Below are positions 1 to 8,962 of a DNA stretch of 64,000 nucleotides, in pieces (the first letter of the stretch is position 1; every line of letters begins with the position of its first letter). The notes beneath the pieces are model-generated. The model was given only the letters and a program-made list of their open reading frames with translations. It had not been told where the DNA came from and did no database searches. Origin of the DNA: Desulfopila sp. IMCC35006 (GTDB taxonomy: Bacteria > Desulfobacterota > Desulfobulbia > Desulfobulbales > Desulfocapsaceae); NCBI RefSeq assembly GCF_005116645.1, contig NZ_SWCM01000003.1, positions 124,001 to 188,000 on the forward strand. The letters are read 5' to 3'. The position numbers and the translations under genes were made by a program.

Positions 1-1824
1 AGTTCTGAGCAATTGAGCGGCAAGATATTCCAGACCATATTTTCCGGCATCAAGCTGGGATGGTTCCATATCGAGATGCACACCTGCAAAATCAAAATTG
101 TTGGCAAGTTGCAGAATGTTCATCAGGCGATGCCGGAACTCGGGTAAAATCCACGTTGGCTCGCCAAGCAGCAAACTCACAGTGAGTCCCTGCTGCTGAC
201 CGTCAGCCAAAAGCCGCCTCATTTTCGCCTGACCTTCCGGTGTGGCGATATATGCCAATTGCCCCGCATTCAAAGAAACGAGAACATGATCAATTGACTG
301 CTGCTTAAAATCCGCAAAAGGAAAGGGGTAATCAAAAAGGGACGTGGTGTTCCACCAATACACTACGGAACGGGCCGTGGTGTCTTGAGGTGGCAAGGCG
401 AGGGACTTTTGTTTACTGCCGCCAGAAGTTTTACCCGGCGAGGCGTCGGCCAAAGGACGAATAACCGAAGTGTTCTCAGCGACCAGAGACTGCCTCGCTC
501 CACCTTCAGGGCAGAAACGTAAAACCTGGGCGGCACTCTGCAGTAATCGAACTTCACCATCGACGAAATCCGTTGCCGCCCGATAATAGAGATAGCGTGC
601 CCGCTGATACTGTTCCAGGACATCTCCATCAATTCTGTTAATCCGCAGTGTTTTTTCTCGCAGAAGTTCCGTCGCCGCCTGTAGCTGTGAAAGATTGTCT
701 TTTTTTCTTGAACGTTCTGAATCAAGATCCCGTACACGTTCCATCATGGAAAGTTTCAGCTCTTCAGTTTTGGTCATTAATTCCTGTTGATATCGCTGCA
801 GACGTTTCTGCGCGACAACACGACTGCCCGAATCAGCAGCAAATGGATTAAGCGGCATTGCCACGTCCACACTCACTGTCGCGCCGTAACCAAATTCGGT
901 ATTAATTTCTTCAGAAGTAGCAGCAAATCCTCTGACAGTTACATCACCTTTGATATCGTTTCTGGAATAGCGCTGTTTTTTGAGTTCCAGGTCAACCAGG
1001 TTCTGGTACAAGAGAATTTCCGGAGTTTGATCAAGCGCTGCAAGCACCCCTTCTGAATCTTCACAGCTCACCGGCAGATCAGGTACATAGATTAACGGAC
1101 TTGCGACTCTGATATGGGTCAGCATCTGAATGATATCACGAGCCCGTTCAGCCGCATTATGGTTAACCCTTCGCTCCCTTTCGACACGGTCCTGCGCAGT
1201 AATGAACTCGAAGTAATCTGAGGCCAGCAAATGACCTGCGTCCTTACGCTTTTCCAATACACCGAGGTCTTCCTGTCGGGTGCTGAGAAAAGCATCGGCA
1301 AGAAGAATCTTTTGCTCCACTCCCCAGAGTACGATATAGCTCAGACGCAACTGCTCCAGAGCATCAAGACGCCTTATGGCGACCTTCAACCGTCCATTTT
1401 CTGCCCCCGCCTCCAGTTCCAACAGCTGAGATTGTTCATCCTTGAATTTGCCAAAAAGTGGGTGGGTCAGGCCTGCAGATATCTGTGTGGGGTAATATTC
1501 CTTTCTCGTATCGGTGGTAAGCTGCTCGTTGGTATACCCGCTGCGGGCAGAACCGATAATCTTCCAACCGGCAATTTCCCGTTCATGCTCTAAATCAGCC
1601 TGCAGTTCCTCAAGCAATGCCCTTTCTGACTCGACAGAACTGGCGGTTATAACAGCTTGTTCAAGCTCTGCCAGGGGAGCATTGGAGGAAACGCCACCTC
1701 TAGGCATCACTTGCGTCCCATTCGCCGGACCAACGCCCGCAGTAAAAAAACAAACCAGCACAATTGACCAGTAAACCGAATAGACACTATTTTTATGCAC
1801 AGATCGAGATATTGTCGATATCAT
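1..1824 (-). CDS. TolC-like outer membrane protein fused to a TIM-barrel (glycoside-hydrolase-like) domain, partial
   Basis: The minus-strand frame is open without a stop for 608 codons, from ATG at 1824 to the left edge, so the C-terminus is missing. Residues 1-37 look like a signal peptide with a hydrophobic run near residues 18-33. Residues about 50-460 have the long heptad-like helices and repeated organisation of a TolC/outer-membrane efflux protein. From about residue 488 the character changes to alternating strands and helices, with VVYWWN, then VHLDMEP at 582-588, which resembles the acidic strand end of a TIM-barrel glycoside hydrolase. Its start lies 2 bp after the glycosyltransferase stop, so the two are probably cotranscribed. 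A role in export and trimming of a polysaccharide is inferred from the neighbours. The domain assignments rest on reading the residues; the fusion itself is directly visible as one frame. Confidence 0.8.
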   Translation of the reverse strand, partial: MISTISRSVHKNSVYSVYWSIVLVCFFTAGVGPANGTQVMPRGGVSSNAPLAELEQAVITASSVESERALLEELQADLEHEREIAGWKIIGSARSGYTNEQLTTDTRKEYYPTQISAGLTHPLFGKFKDEQSQLLELEAGAENGRLKVAIRRLDALEQLRLSYIVLWGVEQKILLADAFLSTRQEDLGVLEKRKDAGHLLASDYFEFITAQDRVERERRVNHNAAERARDIIQMLTHIRVASPLIYVPDLPVSCEDSEGVLAALDQTPEILLYQNLVDLELKKQRYSRNDIKGDVTVRGFAATSEEINTEFGYGATVSVDVAMPLNPFAADSGSRVVAQKRLQRYQQELMTKTEELKLSMMERVRDLDSERSRKKDNLSQLQAATELLREKTLRINRIDGDVLEQYQRARYLYYRAATDFVDGEVRLLQSAAQVLRFCPEGGARQSLVAENTSVIRPLADASPGKTSGGSKQKSLALPPQDTTARSVVYWWNTTSLFDYPFPFADFKQQSIDHVLVSLNAGQLAYIATPEGQAKMRRLLADGQQQGLTVSLLLGEPTWILPEFRHRLMNILQLANNFDFAGVHLDMEPSQLDAGKYGLEYLAAQLLRT

Positions 1825-1826
1825 AG

Positions 1827-3173
1827 TTAAAATTTTGTTTTTTTCAGCACCCACCATGGTGCCATTGAAGAATCTAAATGAGCATTCTGAACCAACTCTT
1901 TAAGTGACGCAATCGCCGACCAGACTCTTACAACAAAAGAAAAAAGTGGAAAAAGCGGCAGCAAAATTATCAAGCCGGCATCCTGCTGTTTTCTTTCTGA
2001 CAAAAAAACGAAAAATATTGCATACATTCCGACACTCACAATAAGATAGGCCAGATAAACAAACAACATTATAGCCGCAAACAGTTCAGGAGGGAAAACT
2101 ATGAGGATATACGCAGTATAAATAACTATAAGAAAAGGCATGACAAGTTGAAAAAACAACCCTGTCCACAACATCATAAGAGAATTACGCCATCCCAGAA
2201 GTCCCGGCCGAATTCGGGATCTGTGTTTTTTGAGATACAAATAAAACAAATCCCCATCCCAGCGGAGACGTTGATTGAAAAATTGGCGGAGCGTCACAGG
2301 AACATCCGTATGGCCAATGGCCCGGGGGGCAAAAACAATACGAAGATGTGGATACCTTCCAAGATATCCTTTTATCCTGATGGTCAAATCGAGATCCTCA
2401 GCCGTTCCTGCGTCCCAACCGCCTAATTTTTCCAGGAACTTCTTCCGATGGACACCAAATGCACCGGAAATATTGTTGACAATATTAAATTCACTCAACC
2501 CGGTTTTACCCAGATAAATTGAGATCAAATACTCAATTGACTGTAATTTCGTCATAATGGATGCGGCAACATTCCTTACACGCAGATTTCCAGCCACGGA
2601 GACCACGTTTTCATCAACAAAAGGCCTTGTTGCTTCAAAAACCATGTCGTTATCAAAAGAGGTATCCCCGTCTAAAGCCATGACAATCTCACCTTTTGCC
2701 AGGGTAAGGCCAAGGTTCATTGAAGAAACCCGCCCGCCTCTCTGCCATTTGGGAACAACCCGCAATGTTCTGTTGGGAAAATTACTTACGTATTTCTCCA
2801 TAGATTTTGCGGCATTATAGGTTGAAATATTCTGGGCAGCACCATCCATAATCGCGAGAATTTCAATCGGTCCGGCATAGATCTGTTCGGTCAGACTGCG
2901 AATGGTTCGTTGCACAGCATCTTCTTCTGCATAGCAGAGTGCAATGCAGGAAACAGATGGTATATAGCTGACATTTTGCGATAAACCATACCTTCGTCGC
3001 AACACATAAAAAAATACTCCGACGATGATGAGTACGTATAAGGGGAACTCAAGAAACAGCGCAAAAGGAACAAACTTTAAAATAAACTCGTCAAAATGAG
3101 CCAAGGGCGCATCGAAAAAACCCTGGAAAATGAACCAGACATTAATAATAAAATTTTCCAGCTGAGCAAACAC
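1827..3173 (-). CDS. Processive family-2 glycosyltransferase (polysaccharide synthase)
   Basis: A 448-residue inner-membrane glycosyltransferase likely to polymerise an exopolysaccharide from nucleotide sugars. An N-terminal membrane segment lies at about 32-58. The GT2 catalytic set is complete: DGD at 168-170, AED within TAED at 257-260 as the catalytic base, and QRLRW at 301-305, the QxxRW signature of processive synthases. Several membrane helices follow to about residue 420. No PilZ domain is present, unlike BcsA. The gene sits 11 bp after the zinc-ribbon signalling gene and 2 bp before the TolC-like fusion, implying one operon. The polymer cannot be deduced; PgaC-, NodC- or hyaluronan-synthase-like enzymes are the nearest described classes. 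Confidence 0.9.
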   Translation of the reverse strand: MFAQLENFIINVWFIFQGFFDAPLAHFDEFILKFVPFALFLEFPLYVLIIVGVFFYVLRRRYGLSQNVSYIPSVSCIALCYAEEDAVQRTIRSLTEQIYAGPIEILAIMDGAAQNISTYNAAKSMEKYVSNFPNRTLRVVPKWQRGGRVSSMNLGLTLAKGEIVMALDGDTSFDNDMVFEATRPFVDENVVSVAGNLRVRNVAASIMTKLQSIEYLISIYLGKTGLSEFNIVNNISGAFGVHRKKFLEKLGGWDAGTAEDLDLTIRIKGYLGRYPHLRIVFAPRAIGHTDVPVTLRQFFNQRLRWDGDLFYLYLKKHRSRIRPGLLGWRNSLMMLWTGLFFQLVMPFLIVIYTAYILIVFPPELFAAIMLFVYLAYLIVSVGMYAIFFVFLSERKQQDAGLIILLPLFPLFSFVVRVWSAIASLKELVQNAHLDSSMAPWWVLKKTKF

Positions 3174-3184
3174 GATGCGCCTCT

Positions 3185-4600
3185 TTAATTGCGATTGAGT
3201 TCCTGACGGATCATTGCAATAATTTTTTCCGGAGTATCATGCTGATCTGATTCACCAGGTATTGTTACCGCCACAACACGCAAATCCAAAATGTTTCGGT
3301 CCTCTTTTTGCGATGTATCAGTTGTCGAGGCTAATATACGATCAATGACTATTTGCCGCTCCTGCACATTCGTTCTGGGCAGCAGAAACCAGATATCGTC
3401 TTTTTCGCCCAGGGACGTCAAATCAGTCGTTCTCAACTGTGACTTAACCCGCTTGACATATTCCTCAATGAGTTCAAGCAGACGAGCAATTCCAACCGCA
3501 CCCTCAATTTCCTCGAAATTAGTGGCTCTGATCGCAAAAACCGTAAATTCCCCATCCTTGTAGCGTTTTGCCATCGAAAAAAGCCAGTTGAATATGTAAG
3601 TAAAATATGTGAAATTCACATTCTGCAAACTATCCAGCAGGGCTGACGGTTCTTCAATACGACCGGTTTTCGCAGCAATCACTGCTTTTTCAGTCAGGTG
3701 GTAGGTTGTATAGTTCTTAACTTCCAGATCTTCTGTTTCCGTCACTCTTTCACATCGAGGACACGCGGCAACAATGAGAGGCTCCGAGAATGAGCTATGA
3801 CAGTCACTGCATGTATAGTTTTCTATAGGTCTATCATAATCAGTGCCAATGTGTCGAAGCCGCGCATTGCATTGCGGACATACCAGCTGGCCAGTTTGGG
3901 TCCGGAAGACTTTCTCCGGCTGTACAGCACCACAAGTAAAACAGTGTAGAAAAAGATCCTGATGGATATGAATTGAACGACAATTGGTGCAGACATCAAC
4001 ATAATTGGGGTTTGCAAGACCGCAGTGCGGACACCTCCGCAACCTGTCGACCAACACACCCTTTTCCAGCAGCAACCTTTGATTTTGCGCCTCCAGCCAG
4101 TCTTCCACCTGCTCGGAAAAACCGATAAGCAGGGCAACAAAGGGATAACTGTAAATAGCAGGAGAATTCCAATCTTTTACCGGGGAAATATCTGTACCAC
4201 GGACATAGAGATACAGAAGGACCTTAAATAACGGACTCGGGAGAACACTTAATGGATCATAGCCAAGACTATTGATGCGCAGACAAATGGGTTGAGCCAA
4301 GGCATACGCCTCATTTATATCCGCTACAATCCCATCAGCCACAGCATCTGCCGGGATGCTGATTGATTCCGTAAGGAAAATTGGCTGCAGACAGAATTGC
4401 AAATGACTTCTCAGACGAAAAAGCAAATCCTTTTTGAGATCTTTAGATTTAATATCAAGCACAACACCAGAATATTCAAAAATTGATGGGTTAAATTCAC
4501 ACCCCACCACCTCTGGAGCCGGCAACAAAGATATACTTGAATCCCAGCGATGAGACCTGTCTGTTAGAACCAGTAAAGTTACTTGCCTTGCGTCTGACAT
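3185..4600 (-). CDS. Zinc-ribbon (TackOD1-like) protein with degenerate GGDEF-like C-terminus
   Basis: A soluble 471-residue protein with three groups of paired cysteines between about 190 and 290 (CPHC...CTNC, CFTC...CPQC, CSDC...CPRC), typical of stacked zinc ribbons. The arrangement resembles metal-binding output proteins annotated as TackOD1. The final 130 residues have the layout of a nucleotide cyclase (FTVFAIRATNFEE, helix, then LGEKDDIWFLLP), but the GGDEF signature is replaced by GEKDD, so diguanylate cyclase activity is unlikely. As first gene of the operon it may regulate the following polysaccharide synthase, perhaps by sensing a nucleotide or metal. That role is inference; fold assignment should be tested by profile search. 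Confidence 0.75.
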   Translation of the reverse strand: MSDARQVTLLVLTDRSHRWDSSISLLPAPEVVGCEFNPSIFEYSGVVLDIKSKDLKKDLLFRLRSHLQFCLQPIFLTESISIPADAVADGIVADINEAYALAQPICLRINSLGYDPLSVLPSPLFKVLLYLYVRGTDISPVKDWNSPAIYSYPFVALLIGFSEQVEDWLEAQNQRLLLEKGVLVDRLRRCPHCGLANPNYVDVCTNCRSIHIHQDLFLHCFTCGAVQPEKVFRTQTGQLVCPQCNARLRHIGTDYDRPIENYTCSDCHSSFSEPLIVAACPRCERVTETEDLEVKNYTTYHLTEKAVIAAKTGRIEEPSALLDSLQNVNFTYFTYIFNWLFSMAKRYKDGEFTVFAIRATNFEEIEGAVGIARLLELIEEYVKRVKSQLRTTDLTSLGEKDDIWFLLPRTNVQERQIVIDRILASTTDTSQKEDRNILDLRVVAVTIPGESDQHDTPEKIIAMIRQELNRN

Positions 4601-4650
4601 ATACTCACACTATTTATATTTGATGGTCGCATAGAAAATGAAAATACCAT

Positions 4651-4705
4651 CTAACTCCCCCGAATGTTCAGCTGCTGAACCAGGGTGAGTTTGAGGGGCA
4701 ATCAG
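4651..4705 (-). repeat. 55-bp internally deleted remnant of the 172-bp mobile element
   Basis: This segment contains only the two termini of the element found complete at 21125-21296 and 49151-49322. Read on the minus strand it begins CTGATTGCCCCTCAA, passes straight into ACCCTGGTTCAGCAGCTGAA and ends in a decayed copy of the right terminus. The flanks AAAATACCAT (4641-4650) and AAAATACAAT (4706-4715) match at 9 of 10 bases, consistent with an aged target duplication. It lies in the 196-bp promoter region before the zinc-ribbon/glycosyltransferase operon. Confidence 0.8.
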
Positions 4706-4796
4706 AAAATACAATTTCCAGTCGACCAGGTACCAACCTGACCACATCATGGTAATGGTGCTTGACGTAGCTGGCAATATCCTGTTGCCAAAAGAC

Positions 4797-5399
4797 TCAG
4801 TGAAGGTTTAAAAAATTCTGGATCCCGGTGAAAATGATCTGGGCCGCAATGGCGGAAACAAAGAGACCGGTAATCTTTGGCAGGATAACCAATCCCTGCT
4901 CGCCGATCAGGCGTTTCATAATGGTTGACAGGTAGAGGATTATTCCCAGGCTCACGACGGCAAGAAAGAGAGCAGCGCCGATGATGAGTTTGTCCATGAC
5001 GGAACTGGCTTCCGCCCCCATGACCAGGAGCACACCGATGACACCAGGGCCGACAGTCATGGGCATCGCCAGGGGAACAACAGCGATATCATGGTTGCTT
5101 GCCTGGCCGGCAGTGTCGTCGTTACCCGAAAGCATGGAGAGGGCAGAGAGGAACAGAATAGTGCCAGCACCTATCCGGAAGGCGTCCAGAGTAATACCAA
5201 ACAATTCAAAAATATATTTGCCAAAGAGATAGATCACAAACGAACTGATCATCACCGCAATTGTCACCTTCAGCGCAATCCGCTTCTTTTCAAAGTCCTG
5301 GAAGTCGCGGGTGAGGGAAAGAAATGCCGAAAGGACGAAGAACGGGGTAAGAATAAAGAAAATCTTTAAATAATAGTTAACGAATGTCTGCAGTTCCAA
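4797..5399 (-). CDS. MarC family integral membrane protein
   Basis: A 200-residue protein with about six hydrophobic segments across its whole length, matching the usual size of the MarC/UPF0056 (NAAT) family. The motif PLAMPMTVGPGVIG near residue 110 is the hallmark family segment. Members have been proposed as amino-acid or drug transporters, but the physiological substrate is generally unknown. The gene is transcribed alone; the next gene upstream is divergent, with 191 bp between starts. The ATG at 5399 gives a first helix starting near residue 8. Confidence 0.9.
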   Translation of the reverse strand: MELQTFVNYYLKIFFILTPFFVLSAFLSLTRDFQDFEKKRIALKVTIAVMISSFVIYLFGKYIFELFGITLDAFRIGAGTILFLSALSMLSGNDDTAGQASNHDIAVVPLAMPMTVGPGVIGVLLVMGAEASSVMDKLIIGAALFLAVVSLGIILYLSTIMKRLIGEQGLVILPKITGLFVSAIAAQIIFTGIQNFLNLH

Positions 5400-5555
5400 A
5401 CCGTATTACCTTAAATTATCGTGTTATCAGGGAGCTGCGTCTTATAGTCAACAACACCTTGACGGTCAAGCTAAAATTGCTGCCCAAAAATCCTCAAGTT
5501 GAGTAAAGTAACGTGCCATACCAGAGAATCAAGTATTATAGGGAGAAATCTGCCG

Positions 5556-5594
5556 ATGTCTAAAAGAAAATTACCCACGAGCCGCATCACATGA
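5556..5594 (+). CDS. Possible 12-residue leader peptide coupled to the cyclase gene
   Basis: A short frame (MSKRKLPTSRIT) begins 6 bases after a GGGAGAAATC Shine-Dalgarno-like stretch and ends in a TGA that overlaps the cyclase ATG as ATGA. The cyclase itself has no good ribosome site of its own, so translation may be coupled through this leader. It is too short to prove coding by composition. Confidence 0.3.
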   Translation: MSKRKLPTSRIT

Positions 5595-6229
5595 CTGTAT
5601 TCGACTTAACCCATCCAATAGCCCAGAACATGCCGGTGTATCCTGGTACAGAGCCACCAACAATCACAACTGAATGTTCTATTGACGAGGTAGGTTTTCT
5701 TGAAAAGAAGATCACCATGTACTCACATACCGGAACACATGTTGATGCTCCCGCCCATCTGCTGAAAAAACACAACACCCTGGATATGCTGAAAATAGAC
5801 CACTTCTACGGCTCAGCCTTCCTGTTACGCCACGATGATTCCACGGTGAAATCTATCGGCGTCAATCTCTTACAGCCGTATCAGGATAAAATTCAGGCTG
5901 TCGATTTCTTATTGCTCCATACGGGGTGGAGCCAATATTGGGGTTTCAAACAATATTTTGCCGAGTATCCTGTTTTATCTCTGGAAGCGGCACATTGGTT
6001 AGGCCGCTTTGGTCTAAAAGGATTCGGGCTAGACACGATATCCGCTGACCCGGTAGACAGTCAAGACTATCCCGTCCACAAAGCTCTACTGCAGAATAAT
6101 ATTATTATCATTGAAAATTTGGCCAATCTGCAAGATCTTCCCTGCAACCGTTTTGATTTTTCCTGTTTCCCATTAAGCATGGCAGATGCTGAGGGCTCAC
6201 CAGTGCGAGCAGTTGCCTTTATCCAATAA
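5591..6229 (+). CDS. Cyclase family protein (KynB-like metal-dependent hydrolase)
   Basis: A 212-residue soluble enzyme of the cyclase/kynurenine-formamidase family. The start FDLTHPIAQNMPVYPGTEPP and the motif HTGTHVDAPAHLL (about residues 47-59) carry the histidines and aspartate that bind the divalent metal. The family hydrolyses formamides, cyclic imides or related amides. No kynurenine pathway gene is nearby, so the substrate is open. A late GLDTISADPVD segment is also typical. The only in-frame start near the motif is ATG 5591, which overlaps the stop of a 12-codon upstream frame. It appears monocistronic; 272 bp without a convincing gene follow. Confidence 0.88.
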   Translation: MTVFDLTHPIAQNMPVYPGTEPPTITTECSIDEVGFLEKKITMYSHTGTHVDAPAHLLKKHNTLDMLKIDHFYGSAFLLRHDDSTVKSIGVNLLQPYQDKIQAVDFLLLHTGWSQYWGFKQYFAEYPVLSLEAAHWLGRFGLKGFGLDTISADPVDSQDYPVHKALLQNNIIIIENLANLQDLPCNRFDFSCFPLSMADAEGSPVRAVAFIQ

Positions 6230-6501
6230 CCACAGTTCATAACGGCAATCAGTCCCAACATCATCGCGAAATCCAGCCTCAACCACTGAGCAGTGTACTG
6301 TCCTGCGGTAAAGCAGAACAATCAGTGGACCAAAGAATGCCAGCATCATCCCAAGACAAAAGATTTTTTGTTTCATCCAAACTATCAATTGACGACGACC
6401 ATTCCCGTGAATAAGCTCTGCCGACAGATTCATTTATTTTTTCAAAGCCACCATCCAGATCCGCTCAACATGCTGCCCTGGTATTTTATAAGAGGCTCTC
6501 T

Positions 6502-7866
6502 ATGAGTAAAATAATTCCCACCTGGGATATGCTCAGTGATCTGATCGCTACGCAAAACAGCGCCCAGTTGACAGAATTTCTTGAAACACTCAGCCCGTCT
6601 GAGACCGCACGGGCTATCTCCCGTCTGGATGAAGACGAGCAGCAGATGCTCTTCAGCCTTCTTAGCCCTGAAGATGCCGCGGACATGATCGAGGATATCC
6701 CCGACACCCAGGCTGCCGACCTGGTGGAGGATATGCCATCGGCCCAGGCAGCCGCCATTCTGGAGGAACTGTCCAGCGATCACCTGGTTGATGTGCTCGG
6801 GGAAATGGATGAGGAAACCAGTGACGCAATTCTTGCGGTAATGGACAAGGAAGACGCCGAAGAAGCCAGGATGCTGTTGGAATACGACCCGAACTGTGCC
6901 GGCGGGTTGATGATTTCCGAATTTCTGGTCTATAGAACCGATCAGACTATCAAGGACGTCCTCAATGATCTCCAGCTCAACCGGAGTGAATACGTTGATT
7001 ACCATGTGCAATATTTTTATGTCGTTGATCAGAGCGAGAAATTAGTCGGTGTCCTGCGGATGCATGACATGCTGTTTCCTACCCGGGGGACTCAGCTCGA
7101 CCAGATCATGCTTTCGTCCCCGCTCAGCGTATCCGATAAAGCCTCGCTCAGAGAGCTTGAAGATTTTTTCGAAGAGCATAACCTGCTCGGCGCACCGGTT
7201 GTCGACGATGTTGGACGGTTGGTTGGCGTGGTTTTGCCCAATGCCATTGAAGAAGCGATCAACAAACGAAAAACGAAAACGTTTCTTCGCTTGAGCGGTA
7301 TTATCGGCGGCGAGGAATTCCGGACTATGCCCCTGCTTACTCGATCCGGCCGCCGTCTGTCCTGGTTGAGTATGAATATCGTCCTCAATATCATCGCGGC
7401 AAGTGTCATCGCCCTCTATCAGGATACCCTGGCCGCAGTCATCACCCTGGCAGTTTTTCTGCCAATGGTCAGCGACATGAGTGGCTGTTCCGGCAATCAG
7501 GCTGTGGCGGTTTCCATGCGCGAACTCTCCCTCGGCCTGGTCCGACCGGGTGAATTGTTATGGGTGCTGGCCAAAGAGGCCAAGATCGGCATCATCAACG
7601 GTCTGGTGCTTGGCCTGCTGCTGGGGGGAGTCGCTTTTTTCTGGAAGGGAAATCCATGGCTTGGAATTGTCGTCGGCGGCGCACTGGCAGCCAACACACT
7701 GGTTTCCGTCCTCCTCGGTGGGATGCTCCCCCTGGTGCTCAAGAAGTTAAAACTCGATCCGGCCCTGGTCTCCAGCCCACTCCTGACAACCGTCACCGAT
7801 ATGTGCGGCTTCTTTTTTGTATTAAGTTTTGCCGCTGCAGTTTTGCCTAACTTAGGAGGAATGTAA
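6502..7866 (+). CDS. mgtE: MgtE-type magnesium transporter
   Basis: A 454-residue magnesium channel/transporter of the inner membrane. The order is classical: an MgtE N-domain of acidic helical repeats (about 1-125, with LLSPEDAADMIEDIP), a pair of CBS domains (about 130-255) that act as the cytoplasmic magnesium sensor, a plug helix, and five membrane helices from about 285 to the end. SDMSGCSGNQAVAVSMREL is the family pore-region signature. The start is preceded by AAGAGG. Regulation is expected mainly at protein level through the CBS domains; no M-box-like leader was recognised in the 272 bp upstream. Confidence 0.95.
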   Translation: MSKIIPTWDMLSDLIATQNSAQLTEFLETLSPSETARAISRLDEDEQQMLFSLLSPEDAADMIEDIPDTQAADLVEDMPSAQAAAILEELSSDHLVDVLGEMDEETSDAILAVMDKEDAEEARMLLEYDPNCAGGLMISEFLVYRTDQTIKDVLNDLQLNRSEYVDYHVQYFYVVDQSEKLVGVLRMHDMLFPTRGTQLDQIMLSSPLSVSDKASLRELEDFFEEHNLLGAPVVDDVGRLVGVVLPNAIEEAINKRKTKTFLRLSGIIGGEEFRTMPLLTRSGRRLSWLSMNIVLNIIAASVIALYQDTLAAVITLAVFLPMVSDMSGCSGNQAVAVSMRELSLGLVRPGELLWVLAKEAKIGIINGLVLGLLLGGVAFFWKGNPWLGIVVGGALAANTLVSVLLGGMLPLVLKKLKLDPALVSSPLLTTVTDMCGFFFVLSFAAAVLPNLGGM

Positions 7867-8046
7867 CAGACAACGTTGACCGCAAGGGATAAATCTATTC
7901 CCTGATCCTTGTCCAGAAAATCAGATGCAATACAATATAGAGAGACTCTATGTATCGGTTCGTTTTAATTTTGGATATTGTCCCAGCACCTTCATAAAGA
8001 GTATAGGCTCGAGGGATTAACCTGTTGATTACATGGGAGCTACGCA

Positions 8047-8469
8047 ATGACGCAAAAAAAAATACTGGTCGCAGTTGATGGTTCCGAATATTCCGACAAA
8101 GTACTTGAAACCGGAATAGACTACGCAAAACTTTTACAGGCAAAGGTGATACTGGTCCACTGCCATAAAAAATTTCCGGCATTGCTCGGGGAACCGATGA
8201 GAAATGACGCCATTTACCACATCCTGCATAACGCAGAACATCTCATCGCCCCCTACAAGAAACGCCTGACCGAAGCAGAGGTAGACTTCGAGGAACGATT
8301 AATGGAACAACCAGCCAAAGCGGTGATTCCCGATATCGCCAGGATTGAACAATGTGTATTGATAATTATGGGTTCCCGTGGCTTGACCAATCTTGAAGGG
8401 CTGGTTCTTGGCAGTGTGACAACCAGAGTTTTGCATACGGCGCCCTGCTCGGTTCTCGTGGTCAAATAA
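8047..8469 (+). CDS. Universal stress protein (UspA family)
   Basis: A single-domain 140-residue UspA protein. The first strand KKILVAVDGSEYSD and the ATP-binding signature MGSRGLTNLEGLVLGSVTTR (G-2x-G-9x-G-S/T) near residues 108-127 are both present, so nucleotide binding is expected. The gene is 24 bp before a second UspA gene on the same strand, forming a two-gene operon. The specific stress is unknown. Confidence 0.93.
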   Translation: MTQKKILVAVDGSEYSDKVLETGIDYAKLLQAKVILVHCHKKFPALLGEPMRNDAIYHILHNAEHLIAPYKKRLTEAEVDFEERLMEQPAKAVIPDIARIEQCVLIIMGSRGLTNLEGLVLGSVTTRVLHTAPCSVLVVK

Positions 8470-8493
8470 TCGAATATTTCAAGAGAGCGTAAA

Positions 8494-8937
8494 ATGAGCA
8501 AAATTACCCACATCATCGTTCCGGTAGATTTTCTACAAACAACCGACAACCTGGTGGAATATGCAGCCTACATGGCGGAGAAACTGCAAGCAGTCCCCCA
8601 TTTCGTCTACGTTGTTGATATGTATACCGGTGACGGGATACTGGAAGTTCCGTATGTTGAAGAATGCCGGAAGAGACTCCAGACGGCTGCGGAAGAAAAA
8701 ATGACCAGACTCATTGCCGACAATATCGTTAAATTCCCCGGCTGCACCGGAGAAATACTCCTTGGCGACCCGGTTGAAAAAATTGTCGATTACGCCAGGG
8801 AAAAAAATGGAGACCTGATCGTCATCAGCTCCCACGGGGCGAAGGGACTGGAAAAAATTCTGCTCGGCAGTGTCACCAAACGGGTTCTGAAACGGGCCCA
8901 TTGTCCTGTGCTTATAACAAATCCGTTTAGAAAATAG
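8494..8937 (+). CDS. Universal stress protein (UspA family), second copy
   Basis: A 147-residue UspA protein with the opening IIVPVDFLQTTDNLVEYA and the signature SSHGAKGLEKILLGSVTKRV, so the nucleotide site is intact. It is divergent from the preceding UspA (different length, different first loop), so the pair probably forms distinct homodimers or a heterodimer rather than being a recent duplication. The start is preceded by AAGAGAGCG and follows the previous stop by 24 bp. It converges on the RND operon with 25 bp between stops and no clear terminator. Confidence 0.93.
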   Translation: MSKITHIIVPVDFLQTTDNLVEYAAYMAEKLQAVPHFVYVVDMYTGDGILEVPYVEECRKRLQTAAEEKMTRLIADNIVKFPGCTGEILLGDPVEKIVDYAREKNGDLIVISSHGAKGLEKILLGSVTKRVLKRAHCPVLITNPFRK

Positions 8938-8962
8938 TCTCCTCACCGCAAACAGCGGCAGC

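Noticed and set aside
11-1824. Selecting the short minus-strand frames at 363-737 and 1119-1301 as genes
   Set aside because: They lie in other frames of the 608-codon open TolC-like reading frame, which is better supported.
6197-6433. 78-codon minus-strand frame with one hydrophobic stretch after the cyclase gene
   Set aside because: It overlaps the cyclase end, has no ribosome site and shows no recognisable domain.
6293-6505. 70-codon plus-strand frame before mgtE
   Set aside because: It runs into the mgtE start, has low-complexity composition and lacks a ribosome site.
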